Counted from the stretch's first letter, positions 45,095-56,192 are shown. The stretch: DNA of 64,000 nucleotides from Hyposmocoma kahamanoa (GCF_003589595.1 NW_020653397.1:1637092-1701091), one strand, 5' to 3'. Translations and numbers: made by a program. Notes: a model not told the origin generated them from the sequence alone.

Positions 45095-45330
45095 CTTGAC
45101 AGAGCGGTCCTGGTCATCATGAAGAATGTTTGTTAAGGGTTGATGAGGTTCGCCCGACGATATCTCGCCATATCTCTCTGTTAGTGAACTCCCTCATGTA
45201 TTCATGCAGACTTTATTTGGTAAGTCCATCGCATGTGTGTCGCCCTCTACGACAATATGCTCTATGGAATCGAAACTCCGTCTTGAGACGTGTCCGAAGA
45301 ACTTCAGGGTGCGAATTTGCGTCTAACATA
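45095..45330 (-). pseudogene. LINE C-terminal remnant
   Basis: On the minus strand: LKFFGHVSRRSFDSIEHIV, VEGDT and later LTERY, then HDDQDRSV. LKFFGHI.RR....E..V..G is the conserved zinc-knuckle-proximal C-terminal block of RTE/CR1-type endonuclease-reverse transcriptases. Stops and deletions are present. Plus-strand ORFs are shadows. Confidence 0.65.
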
Positions 45331-45472
45331 TACAATATAGTTTGAGTTTAATTTAGATAGGTAATTTAAAAGGCAGGCGTCTGCAAAGCGAGTTTTCGAA
45401 GTAATAAATACAATCGAATCTCGTTTATTTTTCTATTCTAACCTATAGCTATAAAATAAATATCGTACAAGT

Positions 45473-46213
45473 ACTCAGCTTCGATTCGCCGAGGATATAG
45501 TAGTCATGGCTGAGATCATGAAAGACCTGAGTACAATGTTCGATGACCTCAGTAAAGCCTTCGAACGAGTCGGTCTTAAAATGAACATGAATAACACGAA
45601 GATCATGTTAAATAGCCATGTACGCCCAACTCCCATGAAGATCGAAAACTCTACACTCGAAGTTGTTGACGATACCTGGAACAAATTATCCAGTTAGGTA
45701 GGTCCAACTTCGAGATGGAGGTCAAACGTCGAATCCGACTCTGCTGGGCAGTGTTCAAGAAGCCATACGCCATATCTTCTAGTCCAAACTACCACAGTGT
45801 CTCAAGACAAAAGTCTTCGACTAGTGTGTGTTGTCAGTGATGACTTACGACTTACTCTAAGAAGCCACTGTAAGAAGGCTCACAGAAAGGGCAATGGAAA
45901 GGGCTATGCTCAGAGTTTCACTACGAGAATCAGTAATGAGGATATCCGCAAGGGAACCAGGGTAACCGACATAGCCCTAATAATTGCAAAACTTAAGTGG
46001 CATATTGCTTGCAGAACAAATGGCCGATGGGACCGAAGAGTTCTAGAGTGGCGACCGCGTACCGCAAGACGCAGCGTGGGCAGACCACCCATAAGATGGA
46101 CTGATGACCTGGTAAAGGTTGCGGGAATCCGTTGGATGCACGCGGCGCAGGACCGGTCGTTGTCGCATTTTTTGGTGGAAGCCTATGTTCAGCAGTGGAC
46201 ATCTTTCGGCTGA
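45473..46213 (+). pseudogene. RTE endonuclease-reverse transcriptase, from catalytic box to C-terminus
   Basis: It begins at the catalytic motif, here QLRFAEDIVVMAE (usual FADD reads FAED), followed by LSKAFERVGLKMNMNNTKIM. After a frame change at about 45690 it reads QIIQLGRSNFEMEVKRRIRL and CWAVFKK, then after a deletion NEDIRKGTRVTDIALIIAKL, RRVLEWRPRTARRSVGRPPI, RWTDDLVKVAG and AYVQQWTSFG with the stop at 46211-46213. Opposite-strand ORFs are shadows. Confidence 0.85.
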
Positions 46214-48396
46214 AGTTAAGTACATTATGACTACACTTATTTAGCGGGGCAAATGTTCACAAGTAGGTGTGTAAAAATTTGTAACAAGTGAACGTTACAC
46301 ATTACACCAGGGCATCATAAAACCTATACAGATATCAAATATCCAAAACCAATCCCGTTCCGTTCGACCGTTATAAATCTCTTCGCGCATTAAAATCACG
46401 ATTATGCCGGGCATAAGTTTGCAATAAATCGAAAATCGAAAAAAGGAACGCGTCCCGAAAAAAAAGAAAAAGGCCATAGACCATAAATTTTGTTTTGCTA
46501 GAGAAACAATCCATTTGTTGGCACCTAAATCTATGGGGTGCGCGAATGAGAATATGTAAATTTCAGAGGGAGTGTGTGGAACGGAAGAATGAAAGAATTC
46601 AAGTGTAATAGATAATGGCTTGATATTTTTAATGTTGTTTTTGCGTGTTCTCTTTATTCTTACCAAAACACAATTGTAAAAACACAATGTAGACTACGTC
46701 TATATATTGTATTTATCGACAAATTGACCTCTTCAAAAAGCCACCAAACTGCTTTATGAATACAAACTTATTGACAAAAGCCTTTGTGAAAATTGCAAAG
46801 AGACAAGTTCGCGTTCGGATATACACATAGACGGAGTTGAAGCTGCATAATTTAGGGCTCAATCCGTATGTCACGTCGCTCCGGCGAAAAATTTAATCCA
46901 TCACACTCGTGTCGTTCTTTGCAGAACACATGTAAGCTTTGCTAACTAACATTTTGTCGTAAAATGAAACATCTTCATTTTAATATGGAAACAGTTAAAG
47001 TTTACGTAGAAAGTTATTTATAAACCTTAATATATTAAATTCAAATTGAGAAATAATGTAGTTTAGGATGCCCATTAATCCAAAATCTAGTATAAGGTTA
47101 ACTTTTTGAGCTACATTGCCGTAAATTTTTGTTAGCTTTCATAAACAAGAGTTCTTTTTTTTACAAACGCCCCATAATCTTAAGCTAAGGCTCCTTAGAG
47201 ATAGTGCGATTTTTACGCGACGTCGCGGGCCACCCCGGGATATATTTTTATTTTTTTCTCACAGTTATAGCAACACCCCGCAAATTGTGAAATACTCCAT
47301 GCATTTCCCTCTTGAAAGAATTATGATCAAACGTATCATCGGGGAATTTTGGTTTCGTGCGAGATGTAGTGAATTTTTTACGACGCCGCTCTTTTGAGAG
47401 ATTACTTTTAGCATTTTGTAGTGATAACATCTCTGTTGAATAGCGCTGGTGGAGGAAAATGGCGATGGAAACACGGTAATTTGTTACGTTACAAGAGAAA
47501 ACAAAAATGTATATTTTGATAAGATCAAATAGTTTTTAGAAAAAAATTGTGTCAACATGAAAGAATAAGGTAAAACTACAAAAATTCATTGTACTTTAGC
47601 AAAATGATAGCAAAACGGTACGTGGAATGGGTTACAACTTTAATTTGCAAACTACCAGCACAACGTAAGTCGTTAGAAGTCAGAGGGCGACCACAAATAG
47701 ATGTCAAAAAACTAGGGTCCCGCGTATAGGGCCGTTATGTCTCACCAGGGACCCATAAAGGTGCGAGGTGGCCCTAACCCTATCGAAGAGATGTGACCGC
47801 CTGATGGATGGTGCTATCACGACCCTCACGCCTTCTGCTAGCCTGGTTTATTTATTTTATGCTTTGTTTATGTGCGAACAGCCCGTACGCAACATGCCTT
47901 TTTATTTTTCTTAGAAGACACAACACTAGCTGAATTTATTGCATCTTTTTGGTTTCGCCGCCGATGAGGAAATATGGAAACATTGTGCTTTTAGAATCTA
48001 TAATTTTGGATGGAACAAGAAAATCAAAGTCTCTAGGTTTTATAGGACGCGTGGAACTTCGTAAAGAATTGAAGACAGGTACTTTGTAGAAAAACGTCGA
48101 TAGAGTTAGGATTAATTGAACGACACCTGCCAATTTTTGTCCTCGGCAACTACGCTTATACCAGTCGCGGCGCACGATTCAATGGGAGATAAAGAATTCA
48201 AAGGCCCAATTCGGGAGTTACCGCGACAGGATCGCTATTAAATTATGCAGATCTGTAATGGACAGCGAACGGGCCTGCATTTTAGTCGGCGAAAATAGTT
48301 TTCACGTTTTTATCCCCCGTGTCTGTGTAAAATAAAAATGAAGTCCATTTTTGTGCGCTGGCATTGGCAGTGTTTTAATTTTTTAATTTTGAAATA
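46214..48396. other. No gene recognised
   Basis: AT-rich. A GC-richer segment at 47690-47830 (GGTGGCCCTAACCCTATCGA) may be another decayed LINE piece (plus frame RGGPNPIEEM) but is too degraded to call. A minus ORF of 130 codons at 46295-46687 has no known motif. Confidence 0.3.
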
Positions 48397-48714
48397 TCAT
48401 TTGGTTACAGTGATTGGAATTGGTTTCGGTATTACGGTTTTTGAATGCGTGCGTTGTGATTTGCTGGCGTCGGTGTTCGTTGTTTGAATCGTCGAATAGA
48501 AACAAAAGCCGGTGAGACGGTAAATGGCGTCGATACTAATCTCTCGGAGCCGGAAGAGGCGGCGTTGACGGGTGTTCCGGCGCAACTGGGCTAGGAAATG
48601 AGATAGTTCGCGCAATGTTCGTAACAACTCCTCACGTCTAAGCGGCCCTGGTACCTGATTGTGTAGCTTTGATGAAATTGGGACGTGTGGGACACCGTGT
48701 GCGTCATCGCCCAT
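48397..48714 (-). CDS. Candidate host exon, unidentified Arg/Leu-rich ORF
   Basis: The frame opens at ATG 48714 (MGDDAHGVPHVPISS) with G at +4 and runs through LRREELLRTLRELSHFLAQL and RRNTRQRRLFRLREIS, a probable amphipathic, strongly basic helix. The first 150 or so bases are markedly richer in GC and CpG than the flanks, as expected for coding sequence here. AG directly precedes the ATG, so it might also be an internal exon. The C-terminal third looks AT-driven and may be intronic. No transposon motif and no recognised family. Confidence 0.35.
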   Translation of the reverse strand: MGDDAHGVPHVPISSKLHNQVPGPLRREELLRTLRELSHFLAQLRRNTRQRRLFRLREISIDAIYRLTGFCFYSTIQTTNTDASKSQRTHSKTVIPKPIPITVTK

Positions 48715-49184
48715 CTATTATGACAGATTAACAATGTGATTGTCCACAGTTTCTGTGAAGTGACTAATTTTCAATGGACTTGTGTTTACTCTGTCCTGTG
48801 AGGAATGACCGATTAGATGATTCTAGAGATTTTTGTCCGAATGATATACCTACAGAGAGAGTTGATGTCTAAGAAAGACTTGGTAACGCATGAACCACAT
48901 TTTTATGTCTTTACAATCTATCCAAAAACATCTCAAAAGCTGTCAATGGATATCACAGCAACGTCAGCGAAGCACAAAAGGATGCAAGTGTCGATATTTA
49001 TGGACACAGTTTTATGCAAAACTGAGGCCATTCATGTTGTAGGGTTGTTGATTGGCTTTAAACAGAATTTCTTGGAGAGAATCACTTTTCAATAGATTTA
49101 AGGGATAAAGAGATCAATAATGTAGCATCAAAAGCTTTTGCTGAACATAGCCCTCTTAGAATTAATTAACAAGGTTACATTTGA
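48715..49184. other. Unannotated stretch, possible upstream region of the 48714 ORF
   Basis: A 92-codon plus-strand ORF (48817-49095) has no recognisable motif. No shared repeat was seen. Confidence 0.25.
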
Positions 49185-49450
49185 CGACTTCGGTGATCCA
49201 GTGATTTACTCGCGTTGGAGGAAGAAGTTACGGATTTGATCCGGGAAATGATCTTTTCTAAACTGGTTTGGGTGTTTTGTCGGTGTGAAGAAAAATATCG
49301 CGATGAAACCGCATGTCGAAGAAGGTTCACAACCTTCGGAAAACGTGTGAACTCCCCAACCCGCATTGGGACAACGTGGCGGACTATAGCCTAAACCCTC
49401 GCCTGAGAGGAGATCCGTGCTCAGCAGTGGGACGTATAAAATGGGTTGAT
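49185..49450 (+). repeat. SINE-4, full length
   Basis: The head has GGTGATCCAGTGATTTACTC (box A region) and TTACGGATTTGATCCGG (box B, decayed). The body has ATGAAACCGCATGTCGAAGA, GTGAACTCCCCAACCCGCAT, CGGACTATAGCCTAAACCCT and GCTCAGCAGTGGGACGTATA, ending GGGTTGATGAAG. The 3' end shares the CAGCARTGG...GGTT motif with RTE LINEs, suggesting it borrows their retrotransposition machinery. Confidence 0.7.
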
Positions 49451-49714
49451 GAAGATTGGGTTCTGGTTAGTGCTTCAAAGTGAACAACGTTGCTCTGGTA
49501 ATCATAGTACAGGCAATTCTCTAGTTTGAAACCAATAATTGGTGTTATTGTCTGGCACATTACTGTTATTATTATAGGTTATGTTGCATTGTTACTAACA
49601 AATTGGATCTACGTAATCTGCTTAAAAACGTCCTATCTTATGTCTGTCTAAAGGCAATGGGAGCCTAACGGAAGACGATTGGTTTTTAATTGAGAAGATA
49701 ACTATCATTTATGA

Positions 49715-49875
49715 ATCTATGAAGGAAAACATTATGATTAAACCTGCTCGTCGGAGAAGGTTCACAACCCTAAGAAAACGTGTGAAATCACCAATTCGTA
49801 CTGGACTAGCGTTTCGGACTACAGGCGAGTGCTTAGCAGTGGAAAGTATAATTTGTTGACGATGTTGATAATTAT
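49715..49875 (+). repeat. SINE-4, 5'-truncated
   Basis: TATGAAGGAAAACATTATGA, GAGAAGGTTCACAACCCTAA, GTGCTTAGCAGTGGAAAGTA, ending TTGACGATGTTGAT. Confidence 0.7.
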
Positions 49876-50965
49876 TGTAATATTCACGATTAAAAGTCAG
49901 GTTTAGCGATAGTAGTTCACTACAGGTATGCTTGCAGAGGCCAAGACAGATACCACGCCACGATGCGCAATAGCATCTTGAGCATGATAGCTGCCAGGCT
50001 TGATTATAATCACTCCTATATATGAACCACTGTCGCTTGGTATTGTCGTGAACTTGTACGTTTTTATACTCTATTCCTATGTTTTTTGTTTCTTAATTGA
50101 TTGTCAGTGGTGTAAGTAATTGTGCTCATTTCTATTCTTTCCTCACTTCCTTGCTGAATGTTTCCACGTTTCTATCTTTATCAATACAGTCCATATCGTT
50201 CACTGTACTTGTAATATACATTGCTTTTCTTAATGTAAATCGTTCAGAAATACGTACATATAATTGTATTTGAATTTACGTTATTTGGTATTGATAATGA
50301 TGTCTATTGTTGCTCGAAATAAATATATTATTGTTATCAACATACAGGCAGACTCCGTTTCCCATCTCCTAGATTTATCAGGTGTCATTTTAAATTATTT
50401 ACACTTTCTAGCTTGAAATCTTCAATTAATAGACGTCTCTATAACAAGTAACACATTTATAAAAGTAAAAAAGCAATCATTACTTATAATTCTGTCACAG
50501 CCCTGGTCTGATCCACCTGAATCTACGTTGGTATTTATTCCTTTTTCACATTTAACATTTATTCTTTTTTTCCCATTTACATTTATTTACATGCCGTCTG
50601 TACTTGCCGCTGCGCCCGCGTCGGCTTTGCAGTCCATTTTAACCAGACCTTCATCATAGCTCATTTTGTTCTCTTTAAACTAAAAATGAATTAAGTTAGA
50701 GCTCTTATTTAAATGGACAGTACATAAGACTCGGCGTCTTTTGAAGTTCGATTGATACGCAATTTTAATACTTATTTGTAACTCGTACTCTTTGATGTTG
50801 CAAAAAACGATGCATTCTTTGACAAAAAAGGATGGCTGTTTTACCTTAATTTAGTTAGAAAAAAACATGTCTGGCTTTTTCAATGGCTTTAGTACACTTA
50901 AATACAAGTGGATACACAGAAACAATACCGCCTACTGACGGCCATGGATCTTTGATCTATTCAAC
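49876..50965. other. No gene recognised
   Basis: AT-rich; no shared repeat. The decayed end sequence CGAAATAAATATATTATTGT at 50314 could be a LINE terminus but has no coding remnant. Confidence 0.3.
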
Positions 50966-51242
50966 CATAGTAGCAGTACTCTTCCACAAGGAGCCCTTGT
51001 GGAAGAGTTAAATACTGCCGCTAAGCAGTAATGCTCACATTACTGCGTTTAGATTTTGAATGGTTAAGGGTGCTGGTGAAATTACAGGCACATGGGACTT
51101 TTTAATTTATGTTCGCCTCAAATCTTTGTAATTTAAAGCTCCGAGTAGCACTACAACTGTTGTGGTTGCATGTACAGGTGTGTCGCGTACCACAAGGCGT
51201 ACGACTTGTTCGTTTGGCCACTTGGTATCATGAAAAAGAGAC
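50966..51242 (+). repeat. Family B repeat with a perfect 14-bp terminal hairpin
   Basis: Nearly complete copy. The 5' end has ACTCTTCCACAAGG (50978-50991) and its exact inverse CCTTGTGGAAGAGT (50995-51008) around AGC. Other copies have only one orientation of this motif. An insertion-like TGTGGTTGCATG unit also lies in the 3' third. Confidence 0.8.
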
Positions 51243-52357
51243 CATAGTCAGTAAGTAAGTCCTTCTTCTTTCCTCTCTTCTTCTTACTTACGGCAAAAAA
51301 TGGAATGTACCTACTAGAGGTAGCTAGTACAGTGCTTCAGCGTAGTCAACTACAGGGCGAAATACCTTGGAGTACCGAGGTAGCTCTTCGAAGCTCGCAG
51401 GTCGAGTTTTATGGGTTAAGATCATTCGCCTCCCACGTACATTTAATTATCATTTTTTTAATGATTAAATATTCTTTACTCTAATTTAGCAATATCGTTT
51501 GATAAGTAAAATTTAGTTAATTTAGTTTTATCTCGACTCGCAATCTCGATCGACATCGATTATTATTTATTCCAATCCTCATTCGATTCATTCGAATCGG
51601 ATTTATGGCTTCGGGCGCTAATCAGTGCGACGAGTAAATTATTGCATTCGTTCCGGGTATCGATCTTTTTTTTTAAATCCTTAAGTTATAATGAGGCATG
51701 TAGAAGAATAATGTTTGCAGAGATAAATCTAAAATTCGACATTCCACAATGACCCGTAGGATATTCGACATTTGTAAATAAGATATCTCGAAAAAAGGTC
51801 ATGACCTGTTCTATTCAACTGCAAACTGCAAACTAGACAATGTAAAAAAGTTCTACTTCAAGAGAGTGTACCTAGTTGTAATAGCTTGGGCAGTCTACAA
51901 TAAACAATCGAGTAAAATTGGGAATGGCAACAATTCTGTACACATCGAGTTCTTATTGGAAATGGAACTAATATAGCATTTATGTGTTTAGTTGTTTTTT
52001 TAACTTCGTTTCGAACCACATCATTACCTAATTATCTCAATTATATGACATTCTAAAATGTAGGGGATTTCTTATAATTATAAAACGACTTGTTAAGCTT
52101 ATTATTATATTTTAATAATCGACAACCACTGCTTTTGGACACCTTGCCGTGGGGACCCAGTTTTATTCATATAATTTAATATATTTTTAGTTTCCAGTAT
52201 TTTAAGCTTTTATTGTGCCATACCTCCATATTTTAACTATTGTCTGTGAGTGTGTGTGAATATATTGCATAAATTGAATTAACAATTATGACAATTTTGC
52301 ATGTCGCATGTACCAGTGATTAAAAAGGCAGTGTTGTTTGGAACGTCTTTATAATTT
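51243..52357. other. No gene recognised
   Basis: Mixed composition. CCTTGCCGTGGGGACCCAG at 52143-52161 stands out from AT-rich flanks but has no recognisable frame. ATTCGATTCATTCGAATCGG near 51581-51600 is an imperfect palindrome. Confidence 0.3.
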
Positions 52358-52489
52358 AACTGCCTCCGCGGCAGTTACCATGCTGAACTGCCACGCAGAG
52401 ATCCCGGGTTCGATTCGACGGAAGAAATATTTTTATGGCATATATTTAATTTCTATCGTGAGTTAAGGTGTAATTTGTGATTGTCTATG
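52358..52489 (+). repeat. SINE-1, partial and decayed
   Basis: AACTGCCTCCGCGGCAGTTA, CCCGGGTTCGATTC (box B) and GAGTTAAGGTGTAATTTGTG. It ends before the tail, just upstream of the large inverted duplication. Confidence 0.75.
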
Positions 52490-52508
52490 CTAGTTCTTTC
52501 ACTTTCAC

Positions 52509-52860
52509 CGGATTTAGTCATTTTCTACGACACCCACAAAAATAAAGTGAAGGAAATTGTATTTGTTTAGAAAATCGAAAAGTTCACGTCAATTGAGCCA
52601 GAAATACGCGAGCATGCAAATAATTGATAGATGACGAAAGAAAAGATATATAGAAGACCTCATCGATCGAGTGATTTGTACACCGCTTTTCATGGTGTCG
52701 CCATCCCTGAGGTTCCGGGTCCTATCCCCGGACGAGTCAATGTAGAAAAACTAACTTTGTCTAGAGTCTGGTGTTTGTGGTACCGTCGTTGTTTCCGATT
52801 TCTATAACACAAGTGCTTTACTTACTTACTTTGTGATCAAAACAACTTATGTGATGTTTA
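52509..52860 (+). repeat. Left arm of a large inverted duplication, containing SINE-3
   Basis: It aligns inverted with 53583-53966. From about 52655 the arm is SINE-3: GACCTCATCGATCGAGTGAT (box A region), CCGGGTCCTATCCCCGG (box B region, changed) and a body with TGTAGAAAAACTAACTTTGT, GTGTTTGTGGTACCGTCGTT and ATAACACAAGTGCTTTA. The 145 bases before it (TTTCTACGACACCCACAAA, GTATTTGTTTAGAAAATCGA) are also shared, so the duplication is wider than the SINE head. Confidence 0.75.
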
Positions 52861-53582
52861 AGGCGCAAGACGTAAGTGACCTGTTTGTTTACTTTTTATT
52901 TCAAATGGATTCAAACGAACTATAGTGACATTCAAAGACGCACATCGCAAGGCCACAGTTACAATAATGTTAAAATCCTTTCTTACAATTCTTGAGGGTC
53001 GTACGTCATGCACACTATACTTACTTTTCAAACATAGTCCAATGGCATTAATGCCTAAGTAACGTAGGTATTAGTGAATATTTAGTAGCCTTGTCTCTCA
53101 AAGCTTGCATGTCGAAGAAGGTTTGCAACCCGAGATGTGCAAGCGCCCGGGTTATCATTCTGCAGATGTGGCCTTGTAAGGTGCGATTTAAAAGGCCCTG
53201 TGCTGAGTATAGGTTTTATAATTTAGAAATCTTTCAAATATATCTACAAGAACCACTAACCGAAACAGAGTAGATCAAACGCCGAAATAAAGCCTCGTGC
53301 ACACTATAACTCATCGCGGTGATTTACCGCGTCGATATCGCGGATGCGGATTTGTCACCCGCGTGTGTACCCGCGTGTTTATGCATGCTCACGCGCCCGA
53401 CTTACACCCAATATTGACAAATTTACTAAGATATTGGTTATCTAATACTTGTTTTGGTAATATTATATTTACATATCGTCACTGTTATGTTCCAGCGGGG
53501 TAGACTGAGGTTACGGATCGTGACTTATTATGTCAACATACTACATATATTTCCTCTATGAGCATCTTTAAATAAATATAAA
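52861..53582. other. Spacer between the inverted arms
   Basis: It contains a short SINE-4-like piece (GCATGTCGAAGAAGG at 53108-53122) and a CpG-rich patch at 53310-53400 (TCGCGGTGATTTACCGCGTC forms a short hairpin, CGCGGT/ACCGCG). No gene recognised. Confidence 0.4.
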
Positions 53583-53966
53583 ACCATATCACATATGTTT
53601 CTTTGATCACAAGGTAAGTAACTAAGCAACTAAGTAACTAACTTTCTAAGCACTTGTGTTATGGAAATCAGAAACAACGCCGTTACCACAAACACCTAGA
53701 CCTGAGACAATATTGAAAAGTTAGTTTTTCTACATTGACCCGTCCGGGGATCGGACCCTGGACCTCAGGGATGGCGACACCATGAAAAGCGGTGTGCAAG
53801 CCACTCGATCACTGAGGTCTTCTATATATCTTTTCTTTCATCATCTATCAATTCTATGCATGCTCGCGTATTTCTGGTGCTATTGACGTGACCTTCTCGA
53901 TTTTCTAAACAAATACAGTTTCTTTCACTTTCTTTCTGTGCGTTTCGTAGAAAATTACAAATCCGT
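53583..53966 (-). repeat. Right arm of the inverted duplication, containing SINE-3
   Basis: The minus strand keeps box A region GACCTCAGTGATCGAGTGGC and CCAGGGTCCGATCCCCGG (box B region), better preserved than the left arm. A 65-codon minus ORF (53822-54019) covers the extra, non-SINE part of the arm (RNAQKESERNCICLENREG) and is disrupted in the left arm. Confidence 0.75.
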
Positions 53967-54639
53967 TCTACTGCTACTAACTTCACGATGATGGAAAGTC
54001 CTGGAATTATTTCATTCAATTCCTTTTCAATAATAGCGGTGTAACTAAAACGCGCTTAATTAATCGAAAATATGTTTTAAAAAACACTGAGGCGTATCTG
54101 GCGCGCCATGGCGACGAAATGTATACTAGCCCAATGTTGTCACGTGGTTACTTCAGCCAATGGAAAGCCAGGTGTCGTAGTAACAATAAAATTTAGCACA
54201 TTCGAAATACAGCTGTGTACTAAGTAAATAAAGTTTATTTACCCGTTACAATAGGCTTGGGTCCGTATTCTCAAAAAGCAGCTATATATACTATGTACCT
54301 ACTAAGCAACCGACACCGAATTTATAATAAATAATCATTTTATGAAAATCAAAAATCGACCTCAAATGTTTGTGGAAGTACACCTTTATTTATTGCCGCT
54401 AAACAGCAATATTTTGAAGGGTACGAGCGTTGGCGCACTACGTCCGGTCCGTATCGGTTCCGAATCCGAAAATGACGGTCCGTAACGTCACAGGGATCAT
54501 TTTATTTGTACGTGTACAAGCCGTATTCATACTTTCTCGGATTTCAATCGGACTTAGTGCACAAGCTGCATCCCAACTGGGTCCCAGTTTTCTAGATTTG
54601 TACAGACCCGGATTTGGAACGCATACGAATCGGATGCAG
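53967..54639. other. No gene recognised; small family B scrap
   Basis: TATTGCCGCTAAACAGCAAT and TTTTGAAGGGTA (54391-54422) are a remnant of family B. GGCGCGCCATGGCG (54100-54113) is a CpG-rich spot. Overlapping ORFs at 54430-54660 are on both strands and unsupported. Confidence 0.35.
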
Positions 54640-54905
54640 TACTTACGCATCCACTGCTAGACATAAGCCTCCCCTTAATCACGCCAGCTCTTTCGGTCTT
54701 CAGCCACTGCCGGCGACATGCTCAGGTCGTCCGTCCATCTTGCCGCAACGCGTCACACACTACGTTTTCCTTGACGTCGAGAACAAATTTGCCTAATCGG
54801 CGATCAACCCTCCTGCAGACTTCACTTCCACACACCTTGTTAGAGATTCGGTCCACCAGAGAAAGCAAAGCTCGCTCCATGACACGCGGAGATGCGTAGG
54901 ACATA
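54640..54905 (-). pseudogene. RTE LINE C-terminal remnant
   Basis: Minus-strand pieces read MERALLSLVDRISNK (RAMERALLGVSL.DR..N block), then TDDL, VAEDRKSW and GEAYV before a terminal CAGTGGATG. This is the same C-terminal plan as at 45800-46213, with a large deletion in the middle and stops. Confidence 0.7.
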
Positions 54906-54949
54906 ACTAGTAGAACGCATTGGTTAAATGCCTTAGTTTTTAGGTTTTG

Positions 54950-55018
54950 TGGGATTGGTCACCTGAAGGTGTGGTTAAATTTCCAGCAATGGGACGTTTA
55001 CATGGGTTGATGATGTGA
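54950..55018 (+). repeat. SINE-4 3' end, degenerate
   Basis: TCCAGCAATGGGACGTTTAC then ATGGGTTGATGATG. Confidence 0.55.
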
Positions 55019-55747
55019 AGTAATAGCGAGACCTGAAGTACTCGTCTAGGTTATAAACAAAAGGTAGATAAAACAAGGGACAGGGCTACACTCCGTCCAA
55101 TCATTTATTTTACTTTTAACATATACATGCTTCCGAAGTTCCGTAATTATTGACATGCAACAATAGACAAAGAATGCAATACTTCCTGGACTCTTGCGTT
55201 TTAATTTTGGTGAAGAAACGTGCTCTTTAGCTCCGATATTTATCGAGCCAACAGATTATGTAACGAATAGTATTCTAGTTGATAAATTTTGTTACCTGTC
55301 TTATAAATTATAATGAAATGAAATAGTGTATTATAAATAATTGTAATATTTTTTTTTATTGTCAAACGCAACATCACGATCCCAATCAGCCGATATCATC
55401 TTTTTTGAACCCACACACATTCACGATTAAAACATCTTCATAAATAAAATCGATTGTTATAAAAGAAATCGAATCGGAGACGCATTAGGACATATGCCAA
55501 GAGCTGTCAAAAGTTTAATAAATGGTTCGACGGAGTATAGCTACAACTCTGTTAATAGTATATTGATACAGCTATTAAAAACAAGTAAATATAACCTACC
55601 TAGTGTGAATTGGTGACAGTGCGAGGTCGCGTGTTGGGGCGGCGCTCCGCCCCCGTGTTCGGGGCAACGATTTGTCGGAGCCCTACGTGTAGCAATACTC
55701 CACACCAGGTATATTGGTGACAATTTGACGCAACTAGGTTAGTTCAT
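55019..55747. other. No gene recognised
   Basis: AT-rich, except GCGAGGTCGCGTGTTGGGGC and the following CGCTCCGCCCCCGTG (55620-55660), a GC-rich patch with a GC-box-like CCGCCCCC. Confidence 0.3.
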
Positions 55748-55872
55748 ACAATTGTGTGGAATTAAATCTATTTGCCAAGTTTTATTGTAATCGATTACCG
55801 GAAAGTGTGCCCCTTTTTTTCCTTTTTATCCCCTAGTTTGCCATCCTATAAGTGGCAAACTAGGGGATAAAA
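55748..55872. repeat. Shared repeat piece followed by a perfect 20-bp hairpin
   Basis: 55748-55815 pairs with 9793-9860. At 55824-55843 and 55853-55872 lie perfect inverted arms (TTTTATCCCCTAGTTTGCCA and its inverse) with a 9-base loop. The arm sequence recurs at 31844-31863 inside another repeat. Confidence 0.7.
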
Positions 55873-55894
55873 CTCTTCTAACTCTTCTTTTCAC

Positions 55895-55945
55895 GCATAT
55901 ACTACTGAGAAGAAACTCAAGAAACTCTAAGGGTTGCTCTTTGTA
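55895..55945 (-). mobile_element. LINE 3' UTR scrap
   Basis: Reverse complement AAAGAGCAACCCTTAGAGTT, TCTTGAGTTTCTTCTCAGTA, the 3' UTR block also seen at 56925-57065 and 61100. Confidence 0.6.
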
Positions 55946-55960
55946 CCTAATTGCTCTTTG

Positions 55961-56192
55961 TAGTAGCAGTAGAGCTCCTTGTGAAAGACCTTACGTATTT
56001 CTGCCGCCAAGCAGTAATGTGTAAGGGTGCTGGTGAAATTACAGGCACATCTGACTTGTCAACTATGTCTCAGCGTGTCGGGCAGTGCCGCTCTGATCTT
56101 TGCAATTTTAAGTTCTGAGTGACACTGCAACTGTTAGGGACAGACGTGTCGCTTACCACCAGACACACAACTTGTTCGTCGCTTACTTTAAA
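55961..56192 (+). repeat. Family B repeat, slightly shortened
   Basis: GTAGCAGTAGAGCTCCTTGT to CACAACTTGTTCGTCGCTTA and an A run. The palindrome block is reduced to its left half. Confidence 0.8.
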
